Under the pieces are notes generated by a model. It searched no databases and had not been told where the DNA came from. It saw nothing but the letters and a program-made list of their open reading frames with translations. Below are positions 31,750 through 41,403 of a stretch of DNA of 64,000 nt, in pieces (the first letter of the stretch is position 1; every line of letters starts with the position of its first letter). Source of the stretch: Euglena gracilis (taxonomy: Eukaryota; Euglenida; Euglenophyceae; Euglenales); NCBI GenBank assembly GCA_039621445.1, contig CP154956.1, forward strand, positions 17,675,562 through 17,739,561, given 5' to 3'. Position numbers and translations under genes: made by a program.

Positions 31750-33060
31750 AGCCAGGGCAAAAACAGGGTGATTTTTTGGTTTTGGCGGAGCAACCCCTGG
31801 GACTTTGGCAAAAAACTGTGTTTTTTCGGGTGTCCAAAAGTTTTATTTTGGGCCAAACCCCCGGGACCCTGCCCGCCCAAAGGGAAAAAAACTGAAAAAA
31901 GCACCTGGGGACCGGGACCCTTCCCCCTCCTGTGGTGACGCGGAGCCTTTTTTGGGAAAGTGAACTCGCCGGCAGTGTGTTCCCTCCCGGTGCCTCGGAG
32001 TGTGTGTGTGTGTGTACTGTTACCTTGGGGACTTGTGATTTTTTGATTGGTAGAGAAAGCAGGGGAAAGGGTGACAGGGCTCTGGGAGGGGTGCGGGTTG
32101 GGGGGGTCCGGTGTGCAGGGGGCAGGGGGAGGAGGGGTCCAGGGTGCAGGGGGGTGACGGTGCAGGGGGTGTGCAGGGGTGTTGTGCGGCGGGCAGGGCG
32201 GTAGGGGTGAGACGCCCGCAGGGGTTGTCAGTGGGGGCCTGGTTGGCAGTGTATGGTGGCTTGTGTGCCTGCAACCCGGCACTTTGACCTTGGTGTTTTT
32301 GTGAGGCACCAAACAGACAATTGATGTTGATGCGCGCAATTGCGCAAATAAAACGTACGATGGTGTGCATGCCAAGGTAGGAGAGGGGTGCCGGTGGAAG
32401 AACCACATGATTGAAAGAGATGGGGATGAGCGAACCACACTGAAAACAAAAAAACTGAACCAGGCAAACAGACCCCCGGCGGGCGGTGGACACGCTGGCC
32501 GCCCGGGGCTGAACAGGAGGAGGGGGGCCGCCCCGCACTCCGCCGCGCGCAGGTTGTCAGTGGGGGGTGGTGCTTGGGGAAGGGGTTATGTTTTTATTTT
32601 ATTTGTGACACGGGTGAGAGGGGCAGCACTGCATGAGAGGGGGGCTGCAGGGTCACGAGAGGGGGTGTGTCACACCAACCCAAAAAAAAAAAGAAAACAA
32701 GTCCGCCCCCCGGCAGGGTAGAGGACGTGGGGATGACGGTCAGCAGGGGGGCGGTGTACACGGACACCACGGCGGTGGGGCACCGTCTCCCAGCTGACAG
32801 ACAGATGACAAAACAACAAAGTGTGCGTTTTACTTGCGCAATTGCGCGCATCTACACCATTGATGAATTTTTCTGTTTGGAATAAGAATTCTGAGAGGGG
32901 ACAGACCATGGCTGAGAGGGGACTGAGAGGGGGAAACATTTGTAACTGTAACATTTGCGCAAATGCGCGCATCAAATGTGTTTTGTAAAAAAAAACATGA
33001 CAAGCAGAGAATGGAGTGGGGAGTAGAACTGAAGAAAAAAAGAATGTGCTGAGACAGGCC
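31750..33060. other. Left non-coding flank of element B
   Basis: No exon is supported. It holds palindromes at 32,331, 32,834 and 32,953, a GTG microsatellite at 32,001-32,020, and a GTGCAGGGGG-type minisatellite at about 32,090-32,215. It lies downstream of the stop codon of the ParB-like gene, so part is probably its 3' untranslated region. Confidence 0.5.
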
Positions 33061-33071
33061 CACAGCCAGTC

Positions 33072-34415
33072 TCACTTCTTGTGCTTGGAGAGCCGCTTGG
33101 CCAGGCTCTCCGAGGCAGCCGCCGGCTTGGCGCCGGGCTTGGGCAGCCCGCGGCGGACGGTGCTCCGGGGTGCCGCAGGCGGGGCGGTACGAGGCGGTGG
33201 CGGTGCCGGGGCCTCCTCCTCCTCCTCGGACTCCGCCTCCTCGGACTCCGCCTCCTGCGGCGCCGCCGGTGCCGAGGCCGCCGCTGCCTGCGACGACGCT
33301 GCCTCCGCCGCCACTTTGGCCTTGGACGCCTCGATGATGTGCTTCATCGCCGGGTACTTCTTGGGGTCGAGGAGGTGGTACGACTTGGGGCCCTTCAGGG
33401 CCTCCCCCGGGCCTGGGGGACGGATCAGCCCCGCCGCCTTCCACCGGGTGTCCTCCTTGCCTCCCTTGCCCTTGCCCTTGCCCTTGCCCTCCCCCTTCTT
33501 CTCCTCCCCCTGTCGCTCCTTCCCCTTCTGGGGCTCAGGCTTCCGGTACCCGGGGGTGATCTCCTCGATGGTGTCCTCCTCCTCTTCCTCTTCTCCCTGC
33601 TGCACTGCTGGGACTGCGGGAGCTTCGCTGGCGACTGCAGAGGAGGTGTCCGAGCTGTCACTGCTGCTGCTGCTGCTGCTGCTGTCCTCCTCCACCTCCT
33701 CCTCCTCCGGGTGGCGGCTGGGCTGTACCACCGGTGGTGGCACGATGATGGGGCTGGCTCCGGGTTCGGGCGGGGTCAGCTCCGGGGTCTCCCGGCCGGG
33801 GGCGGTCATCTCCACGTCGCCCTCCTCTGGGCTGTCCACCGCCTCGGTCTCCTCCCGTCGGGGCATGGGGGCTGGGGGCCTGCTGGGCTTCCTCTCCGGC
33901 TCCTTCTTCCGGCGCTTCTTCTTCCGGTCACCCCCACCCTTCTGGCGCTCCTCCAGCTTCTGCAGGCGGCGCTGCTCCTGCCGGATCTTGGTCTGGCGGC
34001 GCCGCTCCTCGGCCTCCTTGGCCCGTCGCCCCGCCTCCTCAGCGGCCAGGCGGAGCTTGTCCTGCAGGGCGGCGTTCTCCAGGGGGACCCAGAGGGCGTC
34101 CCCCCCTTCCAGGGCGGCCAGCAGGAGGGGCAGCATGGCGGAGGCGACGGGCCGGGGCAGGGTCACCGTGTTGGCCACGGTCTGGGTGACGTCCTCCAGG
34201 CTGCTGGCCGAGTCCTCCACCACCACCAGCACCTCGGGGGGCTTGGCAGCCCAGGCCGCCACCCGGCCGGCCACCGCGGCGTCGGCGGTCTGGATGACCA
34301 TGGCATTGGCCGCCTCCATCCGCCGCACCACCCTCCGCCACAGCCACTCCACACACAGCCAGTGCAGCCCTGGCCCGCAGCTGGACTCCACGTCCCACTC
34401 CACCTTGGGCAGCAC
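33072..34415 (-). CDS. Gene 2 exon 7 (C-terminal, low complexity)
   Basis: After CCTCGCAG it encodes VLPKVEWDVESSCGPGLHWL, more alpha/beta sequence (PPEVLVVVEDSASSLEDV), and then about 300 residues of coiled coil and biased sequence: EEAGRRAKEAEERRRQTKI, RKKKRRKKEPERK, a Ser/Asp run, GKGKGKGKGG, and a final KRLSKHKK before TGA at 33,072-33,074. The largest uninterrupted exon in the window (448 codons). Confidence 0.8.
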   Translation of the reverse strand: MLPKVEWDVESSCGPGLHWLCVEWLWRRVVRRMEAANAMVIQTADAAVAGRVAAWAAKPPEVLVVVEDSASSLEDVTQTVANTVTLPRPVASAMLPLLLAALEGGDALWVPLENAALQDKLRLAAEEAGRRAKEAEERRRQTKIRQEQRRLQKLEERQKGGGDRKKKRRKKEPERKPSRPPAPMPRREETEAVDSPEEGDVEMTAPGRETPELTPPEPGASPIIVPPPVVQPSRHPEEEEVEEDSSSSSSSSDSSDTSSAVASEAPAVPAVQQGEEEEEEDTIEEITPGYRKPEPQKGKERQGEEKKGEGKGKGKGKGGKEDTRWKAAGLIRPPGPGEALKGPKSYHLLDPKKYPAMKHIIEASKAKVAAEAASSQAAAASAPAAPQEAESEEAESEEEEEAPAPPPPRTAPPAAPRSTVRRGLPKPGAKPAAASESLAKRLSKHKK

Positions 34416-37178
34416 CTGCGAGGGGACGATGGGACCAGACAGACAAGGAAGACTCAAAGACTTTTTTGTATGAGGTGCGCGCAATTGCGCGCATCAAACG
34501 ATCACAGTTTAAAAAAAGATGCAGAGGATGGGTGGCCCTCCAGTATCCAGTGTCTGAAATGCGGAATGGCAATCTGCACAATGCGTGAGGTGGGGTGGGG
34601 TACCTTGCTTCGCTCCACGTCACCTGGGCCGTACACGACCACCAGGGCCCGCTTCTCGAACTTGCGGGCCACCCCCTGGCCCCCCTGCCGCATCCAGACG
34701 TCCACCGTCACCGACTCCCGCCCCGGCGCCAGCCGCCGCACCGCCGCCTCCACCGCAGCCACCGCCCCGGCACCGCCGTAGATGGCGACCGGCACGACGC
34801 CGGCCAGGCGCTTGACCTGCTCGGACAGGAGGGGGCAGGATTGTGTTTCAGAGTGTTGGCGCACTGACAGACACCTTAAAGAATTGGATTTGCGCAAGTG
34901 CGTGCATCGTAACATTTGCGCAAGTGCGCGCACCAAATTTAAAAAAAAATGCATACACAACTGGGGAGGTGCTTCTGCTGAGAGTGGGAGTATGATTTTT
35001 TTTTGTGTGCGCATTTGCGCAAGTAAAACAGAAACTACTAAAACTGCAAAAGACTCCCGTTTAAACAGAACCCTGAGCCCGTGTTGTGGGTGACCTCGAT
35101 GACGATGAGGCCCACTGCGGCCCCCAGCGCCTCCGCCGGCACCGCGCCGCCGCTGGCCTGGTACACCAGGCAGCGCACCCCCTTCTCCTCCCCGGCCGGC
35201 CGGGCCACCCCCACCTCCTGGAGGGCCCCGCCCTCCTTGGCCACCACCTCGGTCTCCACCGTCGGGAAGGCGAAGGAGGCCCGCAGCTCCTCGTATTGCG
35301 CCTCCACCCAGAAGGGGGCCGTCAGCACCGCCGCCAGGGGGGGCTTCGGCTCCGCCGGGCTCCAGGTCCACGACCCCAGCCGGGTCACCTGCAGCGCCGC
35401 CACCGGGACGGTCCGCTTGAAGCGGCTGCGCTCCGCCCCGTTGTGCACTGTGAGACAACAGTGAATGATGTGGGAACCCTTCATATGCAACCCTGACCCA
35501 CGCAGACCCCAGCGGCACACCCATCCGCGCGTGGATGTTGGGGTTGTCGCCCCGCCACGCGAAGGCCACCCACATCTCGTGGGTGGCCTCGGTCACCGCC
35601 TGCTCCAGCTGGGCCAGGCCGATCCCCGGGCTCTGCAGCGCCGCCGCCACCTGCGCCCGCGCCTCGGGGGTCAGCAGCCGCCGGAGGGACCGCACGTGGG
35701 AGGACAGCAGCGTGCGGCCCCTCGCCGCCAGCGCCGACTCGACGCTCAGCAGCCCCGCCACCGCCTCCGGGTTCTCCTCCACCAGCCGCTGCAGCGGCCC
35801 CCACATCTGGATGACCTGCCCCTGAGGCAATGACACAGAAACTGGAACTCTACGCCACTACATCATGAGAATGAATACACTATGTCTTTGTGAAACTTTT
35901 TATGCGCGCAATTGCGCAAATAAAATGGGAACAACGTCATCAAACTGAATGCATGGGTGCTGTGGCAGAGGTACTGGACCATCTCACACCTGGGGGACCG
36001 ACCGGTCCCAGCCGGCCTGCCGGTAGGCCGCCGCCAGCCGCACCGCCGGCACCGTGCTGATGTCCTTCCCCTTCACCAGGAGGTTGGCGAACTGGGGGAT
36101 GGACAGCTCCTTCACCGACGACTGGATGGCCTGCGCATCCCCGCCGGCCGCCCGCCGCAGGTGCACCGGGGTCATGGGGTGGAGGATGGTGGCGAGGACG
36201 TACTTCCCCTGGCCACAGCCCTGCATTTGCACCACTGTCTGTCAGACCTGGGAGGGGCTGCACAGGAGGGGCGACACGAGAGGGGTGGCATGAGAGGGGC
36301 TGCACGAGAGGGGCTGCACGAGAGGGGCTGCATGAGACGGGTAACATGAGAGGGGCAAAACAGCACCCACACAAACAAATACAGAGCTGAATCCTTCGGG
36401 GGGTTCAACTTCTGGGACCTGAAGCCCTCCGCCCAGCGCTTCAGCGCCGAGGTGATGTGCTGCCCCGACATCAGCACGTAGTGGTTCTCTGTGAAAAACA
36501 ACAGCAGGATGTGCGCGCAATTGCGCAAATCAAATAAAGTGTATGCGTATGTGCGCGCAAGTGCGCAAATCAAATGCCGTTGTGCGTTTGTGCGCGCAAA
36601 TGCGCAAATAAAATGCATTGTGCGTTTGTGCGCGCAAATGCGCAAATAAAATAGTACCTACCATGCAAAACACAGTTGCCAAAGCAGAGCCCCACATACC
36701 AACAGAAACTCCACAGGCTAACTGATGTCAGAGAGACCGTCACACCTCACACAGTCATATAACACACAATCACACTGAGAGACACACCGGCCTTCTTCCA
36801 GACCGTCACCCGCACCGGCTCCAGCGGGGGGTTGAGCTGCAGCTGCCGGAGCTTGCGCTCCACTTCGTTGTTGTCGAGGGGGCGGGTCTGGCCCTCCGTC
36901 ATATTGTAGTCGACGTGGAGGGTGTCGAGGAGGAGTTTGGTGCCGGTCGCCAGCACCCACTGCTCCACCTTCTCCTTATACACCTCCGCGATGGGGAGGT
37001 TCCGGGCGGTGTTGCGGGGGCGTACCCGCCCCGGCTTGGCGGCGGGCTTGGGCTCCTGCGCTGCAGCGGCCTCGGCCGGGGCGGGCTCCGCTCCTGCCTC
37101 CGCCACCTCGGTCCCGGGCTCCGCCTGCCCGGGGACGGCGGGCTCCCCCTCCAGGGGGACAGCCACAGGGTCGGCCAT
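33072..37178 (-). CDS. Element B gene 2: ParB/sulfiredoxin-like protein with charged tail
   Basis: Seven exons read from MADPVAVPLEGEP (37,178) to a Lys-rich stop (33,072). The N-terminus is Ala/Pro/Glu-rich. Then comes LDNNEVERKLRQLQLNPPLE, VRVTVWKK and, across the exon 1-2 junction in correct phase, YVLMSGQHITSALKRWAEGF. A residue-set, then query, then G-Q-H-x-x-x-A-L layout recalls the ParB N-terminal/sulfiredoxin-like fold, where G-x-H-R contacts nucleotide. The match is by eye only. The last exon has a predicted coiled coil (EEAGRRAKEAEERRRQ), basic clusters, a Ser/Asp run and Glu/Lys repeats. It lies 0.55 kb downstream of the transposase-like gene, same strand. Role unknown; binding to the element's palindromes is inference. 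Confidence 0.65.
34607..34818 (-). CDS. Gene 2 exon 6
   Basis: After CCGAGCAG it encodes VKRLAGVVPVAIYGGAGAVA, then REGKF-like basic residues and RALVVVYGPGDVERSK, with a GTACCC donor at 34,606. The alternating hydrophobic strands and Gly-rich turns look like an alpha/beta fold. Confidence 0.7.
35094..35449 (-). CDS. Gene 2 exon 5
   Basis: After TCTCACAG it encodes HNGAERSRFKRTVPVAALQV, a PFWVEAQYEELRASFAFPTV stretch and GLIVIE, ending at a GTCACC donor in phase 0. High GC throughout. No domain recognised. Confidence 0.65.
35500..35821 (-). CDS. Gene 2 exon 4
   Basis: After GCCTCAG it encodes GQVIQMWGPLQRLVEENPEA, an Arg/Ala-rich helical region and EMWVAFAWRGDNPNIHARMG. Phase 0 with exon 3. 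Its 3' end lies near 35,500; the next intron is only about 50 bp and lacks a palindrome. Confidence 0.65.
35990..36238 (-). CDS. Gene 2 exon 3
   Basis: After CTGACAG it encodes VVQMQGCGQGKYVLATILHP, a LRRAAGGDAQAIQSSV helix-like stretch and LSIPQFANLLVKGKD, ending Q before a GTGTGA donor. The segment following a query-like motif with a x-x-x-R-x-x-A-G pattern is compatible with a ParB-like helical part, but this is not certain. Confidence 0.7.
36395..36488 (-). CDS. Gene 2 exon 2 (SGQH motif)
   Basis: After TTTTTCACAG the exon completes a Glu codon and encodes NHYVLMSGQHITSALKRWAE, then GFRSQKLNPPKD. The SGQHxxxAL motif is the basis of the ParB/Srx-like suggestion. The 3' boundary is approximate. 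Confidence 0.7.
36489..36787. repeat. Tandem GCGC palindromes in gene 2 intron 1
   Basis: Four copies at about 36,511, 36,552, 36,590 and 36,629, 38-41 bp apart, each GTGCGCGCAARTGCGCAAAT-like followed by AAAAT. This is the densest cluster in element B. Confidence 0.85.
36788..37178 (-). CDS. Gene 2 exon 1
   Basis: Start codon at 37,178. It encodes an Ala/Glu/Pro-rich leader, RPRNTARNLPIAEVYKEKVE, a TKLLLDTLHVDYNM segment and PPLEPVRVTVWKKA, ending one base into a codon at a GTGTGT donor (36,787). The phase agrees with exon 2. Confidence 0.75.
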
Positions 37179-37727
37179 GGTGTGCGACCTGAGGCAAGGC
37201 GCAGTTTCAAAAAGGGGGGGTTTCTAACCAGTGATTGAACTACACATTCCACAGCTGAATTAAGCAGATTTGAAACGCCTTCTACCATGCGGGAGGCAAC
37301 CCGCCCCAAATGTGGCAAAAATTCATCCGACTTAGGCATTTTCAGGCAAAAAAATTGAAAAAGTGTGAAACAGTACAACGGAACGCACAACATGCATTAT
37401 TCTGGTCCGTAGCAAGGGGGGGTATGGATATGCTACGTTTTTGTAATCTTTCACGGCCTGTCTGTGTCACAAAATGCCCAACACAAACCGGGGGTGACAC
37501 GTCACGCATGCAGGTCGCGAAACTGCTAACGCACTGGCGGTTTGCCGTTGGACGTCCGTAGGCCTGCTTTTTTGGAAATCTAGAGGGCGTACGGAGGGGA
37601 GTTTTCAATTTTTTTATTCTTTTGGCGCACATGCACCTGGTCACGGCGCCTCGATTGATCCATAAAATAAGGCGTGGTGTGACTTGTATCAAAAGTTACT
37701 GAATCCTCGCCTCATCAGAAAATCCGC

Positions 37728-37965
37728 TCAGTCAGACCCCTCGAAGGGGTCCGCCGGGACGTACGCATGGGACGCCCTCGGCTCCACAGTGTCCCGACTG
37801 CTGGTGGCCGCCCCGCGCTCCGCCTGTACCCGCCCGCCCGGCCGCTGAGGTGACGTGTCAGGGCCTGGTGATTCGAATCGCGACCGTCGAGTCGGTCGCT
37901 CATGCAGGGACCCCTCCGACGAGGAGTCAGCAGCCACGGGCAACGGCAGACTCGCAGTGCCCCAC
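37728..37965 (-). CDS. Gene 1 last exon
   Basis: After a TGCAG acceptor it encodes a Ser/Arg/Pro-rich tail (RPTRRSRFESPGPDTSPQRP) ending HAYVPADPFEGSD and a stop. GC-rich and in keeping with the other exons, but linked to them only by strand and position. Confidence 0.5.
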
Positions 37966-40900
37966 TGCATTGAAAATTTTAAAATACACTTTTGATGCGC
38001 GCAATTGCGCAAATGTAACACAATCTATGGCTTCTGGAAGGGGGGTTTGACACCCTATTCTCAAAAACCTTCATGCTCTGAAAACTACAGAGCTACAAAC
38101 GTTCAGTACTTTTCCCCCTGCTTTCAGAACACAGAGAATTACCCAAACAAACACGGAGCATGTAACAGGGATGCAAACGCCGTGACTGATGGGTCATTAC
38201 TTTCAAAGAGGTGTGAAGGAACTCTGTGCCAGACACAGTACACAGAATGGGCCTACCACACTTGTCAATTGGGATCAATGTGAAACAGTTCACGCTTTTG
38301 ATGCGCGCAATTGCGCATATAAAAAAGTGTAATCATCATTACAAGGTACATCATTACTGACAGCATCACCACTCACTTGCATATTTTTTTTAACGTTTGA
38401 TGCGCGCAAATGCGCAAATGCTACATTACACTTTGGTATTCCTCGGTAAAGCATGTCAGCAGAACAACGGTGGCAGTAATTACAGCCCTCCTCCCAGAAA
38501 GTAAATGACCAACCGCGAGTCTGGCTGCTGCCTCCCCAGCAGCCTTCTGCTGGCGTGGACGGCGACGACCCAGCACACTGGCCCAGTGGACCTGGCACAG
38601 GTCCAACTCCGCCTGACCGCCAGCTGCTGCCAGACTGCGCGTCGTAGCACAGCTGGTCCAGCTCCGCCGCCGCGTCGGCCGAGGGCACCTGGTCCTTCAG
38701 GAGCGTCCGCAGCGCGTACTGCAGCACGTCCTTCAGGGCCGTCTCGCCCTTCGGCCCCGCATCGGGCGCCAGCAGGGACGGCGGACCCACCCAGCCGTCC
38801 GGCCACCGCGGGACCACGGACTGGTCCTCGGACTCCTCCCCCTCGTCCGCGTCCAGCTCCTCGGGCTGCCGCCGTCTCTCCGGGCGCAGCCCCCTCACCG
38901 AGGCAAACGTCACCATCTGGTGGACCAGGCGGTCGGGGGCGTCCAGCGGCGGCCGCAGCTCTCTGCCGTCCAGCAGGTCGTCCAGGTTGCGCAGGCAGTC
39001 CGCCATCCACCGCCGGTCCACCCCGCCCGCCCGCAGATCCCGGGCGCCGTGGTGCCTCTGCCTCACCAACAGGTACAAGTCCATCACGTCCTCCACCTCC
39101 ACCGCCTCCGGGTGCTGCTGCATGGACCCGCCCAGCCTGCTGAGGGTCGCCTCGTTGACCTCGTCTGAGAAGCAGCAGGCGGGCAGCTGCTCGTGCCACC
39201 GGTCCCACATCAGCAGCGCGCACGCCAGCGTCCGCCGCGCGGCCGAGTGGCCGCGCGGCCGGTGTCCGGGGTGTGGGCGCCTCCAGGTGCAGCAGCATCG
39301 TCAGGGCGTTGCACAGCACCTTCCGCGCCTGCCCGCCGGTCTGCGGCCGCCGCTCCTCCCAGTGGCACTCCCGCACCTGCCACCCCAACGCGAAGCAGGC
39401 CGGCGCCCACACCACCAGCAGGTCCTCCAGCGCCTGCGCCACCGCCAGGTCCCGCTCCAGGTTCTCCAGGGCCTCCACCGCCTGGGCCTCCTTCCGGCGG
39501 CAGTGCTCCAGCGCCCGGATGCACTCCATCTCCCGGCTCCCCGACTGCCACGCCCGCTCCATCTTGGCGCTGGCCGTCGCGTGCCGCACCTGCCGGGCGG
39601 TCTGCCGCTCCGCCTCCTCCTGCCTGCGCCGGGCCTGCTGCGTCTGCTGCCGCCGCCACTCCACCTCCGGCACCACGGTGTCCCGCCGCCGCCGCAGGGT
39701 CCGGATCAGCCGTCGGAGGCGGGCGCGGCGGTCCGCCGGCACCATCAGCATGGCGCCGACCCACATCTCCAGCGCCCGCACCTTCGGCTTGGTGGACCAC
39801 TGCTCCCCCAGCGCCATGGTGCCCCGCTGCAGGAACAGGAACAGCGGCAGCAGGCGGCCGTACAGCACGTACAGCACCTGCTTGTACGCGTGCCACACGC
39901 CGTACAGCGGGGGCAGCTGCCGCAGCGCCTCGCCCGCGTCCCATCCACCGCCCTTGCTGGGCATCGACTCCCCAGCCCGCTTACACCACCTTCAGCTGGC
40001 GGTACCAGAGGTTGATGTCCACCAGCAGCGGCAGCGGCGCCCTCACGCGGCTGAGGACGTCTCCCTTCAGGAACCGCAGGACCTTCAGCATCCCCACCTG
40101 GGAGGAGATGCGGTCGTCTGTCAGCATGAAGGGCCGCCACACCGGGACGCAGGCGTTCTCTCAGCCGCATCAGAGTCATCGCCTACTGTATAACATCGTC
40201 TGTACAGTCACACCTCTGCCACAAAAAAAAACACTGTAGAATGTTTTGATGCGCGCATTTGCGCAAATGCGCGCATCAAAACATTCTACAAACGTTCAAC
40301 AGAGGCTGTGAGTGGCCCAGGACCGGAAATCATACAAATTCGCATCTGCGCGCAAATGCGCAAATCAAACGGAAGTGGCGGAACAAAAGAGAAATCTGTG
40401 TACATCACCCCTTCCCAAATACATCTCACAGAGGACTTGAAACAATTCATTAACCGTAATGTGCGCGCAATTGCGCGCACATTACGGTTAAATTACACTC
40501 TTTTTAACTGGGACCCAGCCACAACCCTAACCCCAAACTCATCAACATCAACATGTACAGGCTGTTCCGACCCCTCAGACCATCATTCTACACAGGCTAT
40601 TCCAAGAAGTTAAACACATACAGTCCCTCTGATGTTCGGGGCACGTCCAGCGGTACGCGCAGCTCGTGCGCCTCCAGCGGGTGTCTGCTGATCTCGGTGA
40701 CCAGCTGCAGGAACGCCGGCAGGTCGCTCCGCACCAGCCGCGCGGACACCCGGTGGACGCGGCCCAGCAGCTGCTCCAGCGACGGGTCCCCCGGGTACTC
40801 CGGGATGGCGCCCACCGCCGTCCGCATCATGGACATGACGCAGCAGTCGTGGGTGCGGATCACCATCCTCGGGTTCGACGTCATCGCCCGCTTCCAGAAG

Positions 40901-41403
40901 TTGTCGAACCAGAGGACGCAGCTCCGCCCCTCCGACTGCTGCCACAGGTCCTCCAGGCGCTGGCACGCCCGCTCCCGCCGCCACTGCCGGTTCCACATGG
41001 GCTCCTCATGCCTGGCCAGCGGCGCCTCGTGCTCCTCCGCCACCACCCGCTGCGCCGCTCGCGGGCAGGCGTGCTGTCGGAGCGCCCGGTACACGGCCCA
41101 GGCGTCCTTCAGCAGCAGCTCGATACGCAGTCGCCGGGGCTCCCGGGCCAGCTCGTCCAGCAGCGCCGCGCCGCCCTCCGTCCGCAGCGGCACCCGGGTG
41201 TGGGCCACCTGCACCACCAGGGTCTGCAGCGGGTGGCCGCGCTGCACCACCGCCGCCACAAACTCCTCGTAGCTGGCGGCGAAGTGGGCCTTCACCAACT
41301 GGCCCAGCAGCTTGCCCGACTCCGCGGCCAGGGCGGCCTCCTCGCTGTAGCCCTCGTAGCCACGCCGCCGAGAGTGGGTGCTGCTGGCCTGGGAGGACTC
41401 CAT
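37728..41403 (-). CDS. Element B gene 1: transposase-like protein, frame-shifted
   Basis: Exons run from MESSQASSTHSRRRGYEGYS (41,403) to a stop near 37,728. Candidate RNase H-fold features in order: CVLWFDNFWKR (Asp at residue 167), LLVDINLWYRQLK, PLYGVWHAYKQVL and a later Glu-bearing helix (RALEMWVGAML), followed by Arg/Gln-rich coiled coil. D ... D ... H-rich ... E is how I would expect a DDE-type transposase to read, but the family assignment is by eye. At least two, probably three, reading-frame breaks (about 39,970, 39,270 and 38,620) suggest decay or sequencing error. It lies upstream of the ParB-like gene and shares its strand and codon bias. Confidence 0.6.
37990..38425. repeat. GCGC palindromes in the last intron of gene 1
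   Basis: Copies at about 37,995, 38,300 and 38,401, each TTGATGCGCGCAAWTGCGCA. None of the palindromes of element B falls inside a coding exon. Confidence 0.8.
38640..39970 (-). CDS. Gene 1 exon 3 (WHAYK and coiled coil), frame-broken
   Basis: Encodes LRQLPPLYGVWHAYKQVLYV, TKPKVRALEMWVGAMLMV and an Arg/Gln coiled coil (EVEWRRQQTQQARRRQEEAE). At about 39,270 the coding signal moves to another frame (LLMWDRWHEQLPACCFSDEV, then DVMDLYLLVRQRHHGARDL). The switch coincides with a direct duplication of GCCGCGCGGCC separated by GAGTG. The coding signal then moves again near 38,620. Confidence 0.6.
39983..40097 (-). CDS. Gene 1 exon 2 (LLVDINLWYR)
   Basis: After CTCCCAG it encodes VGMLKVLRFLKGDVLSRVRA, then PLLVDINLWYRQLKVV and a TAA stop in frame. 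The adjacent downstream frame continues sensibly, so the stop looks like a small deletion or a read error and not the end of the gene. Confidence 0.6.
40246..40495. repeat. GCGC palindromes in intron 1 of gene 1, two with long arms
   Basis: At 40,233-40,288 the palindrome extends outward into TAGAATGTTTTGATGCGCGC and its complement. At 40,455-40,493 AACCGTAATGTGCGCGCAAT is mirrored likewise. A third, ordinary copy is at 40,348. The long arms suggest local inverted duplication around the core. Confidence 0.8.
40640..41403 (-). CDS. Gene 1 exon 1 (FDN motif)
   Basis: Start codon at 41,403. Helical, Ala/Arg-rich for 160 residues, then SCVLWFDNFWKRAMTSNPRM and a Cys/Met-rich segment, ending around HELRVPLD. 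Two phase-0 donors (GTACCG and GTGCCC) are possible near 40,645-40,660, so the end is approximate. Confidence 0.65.

Noticed and set aside
33016-34781. + strand frames of 485 and 566 codons over gene 2
   Set aside because: They are antisense to the GC-rich exon 7 and exon 6 of gene 2, which has phase-consistent splice sites, a clear stop and plausible composition on the - strand.
38505-40239. + strand frames of 212-348 codons over gene 1
   Set aside because: Antisense shadows of GC-rich coding sequence; Pro/Arg/Ala-rich with no recognisable order, while the - strand has motif-bearing exons.
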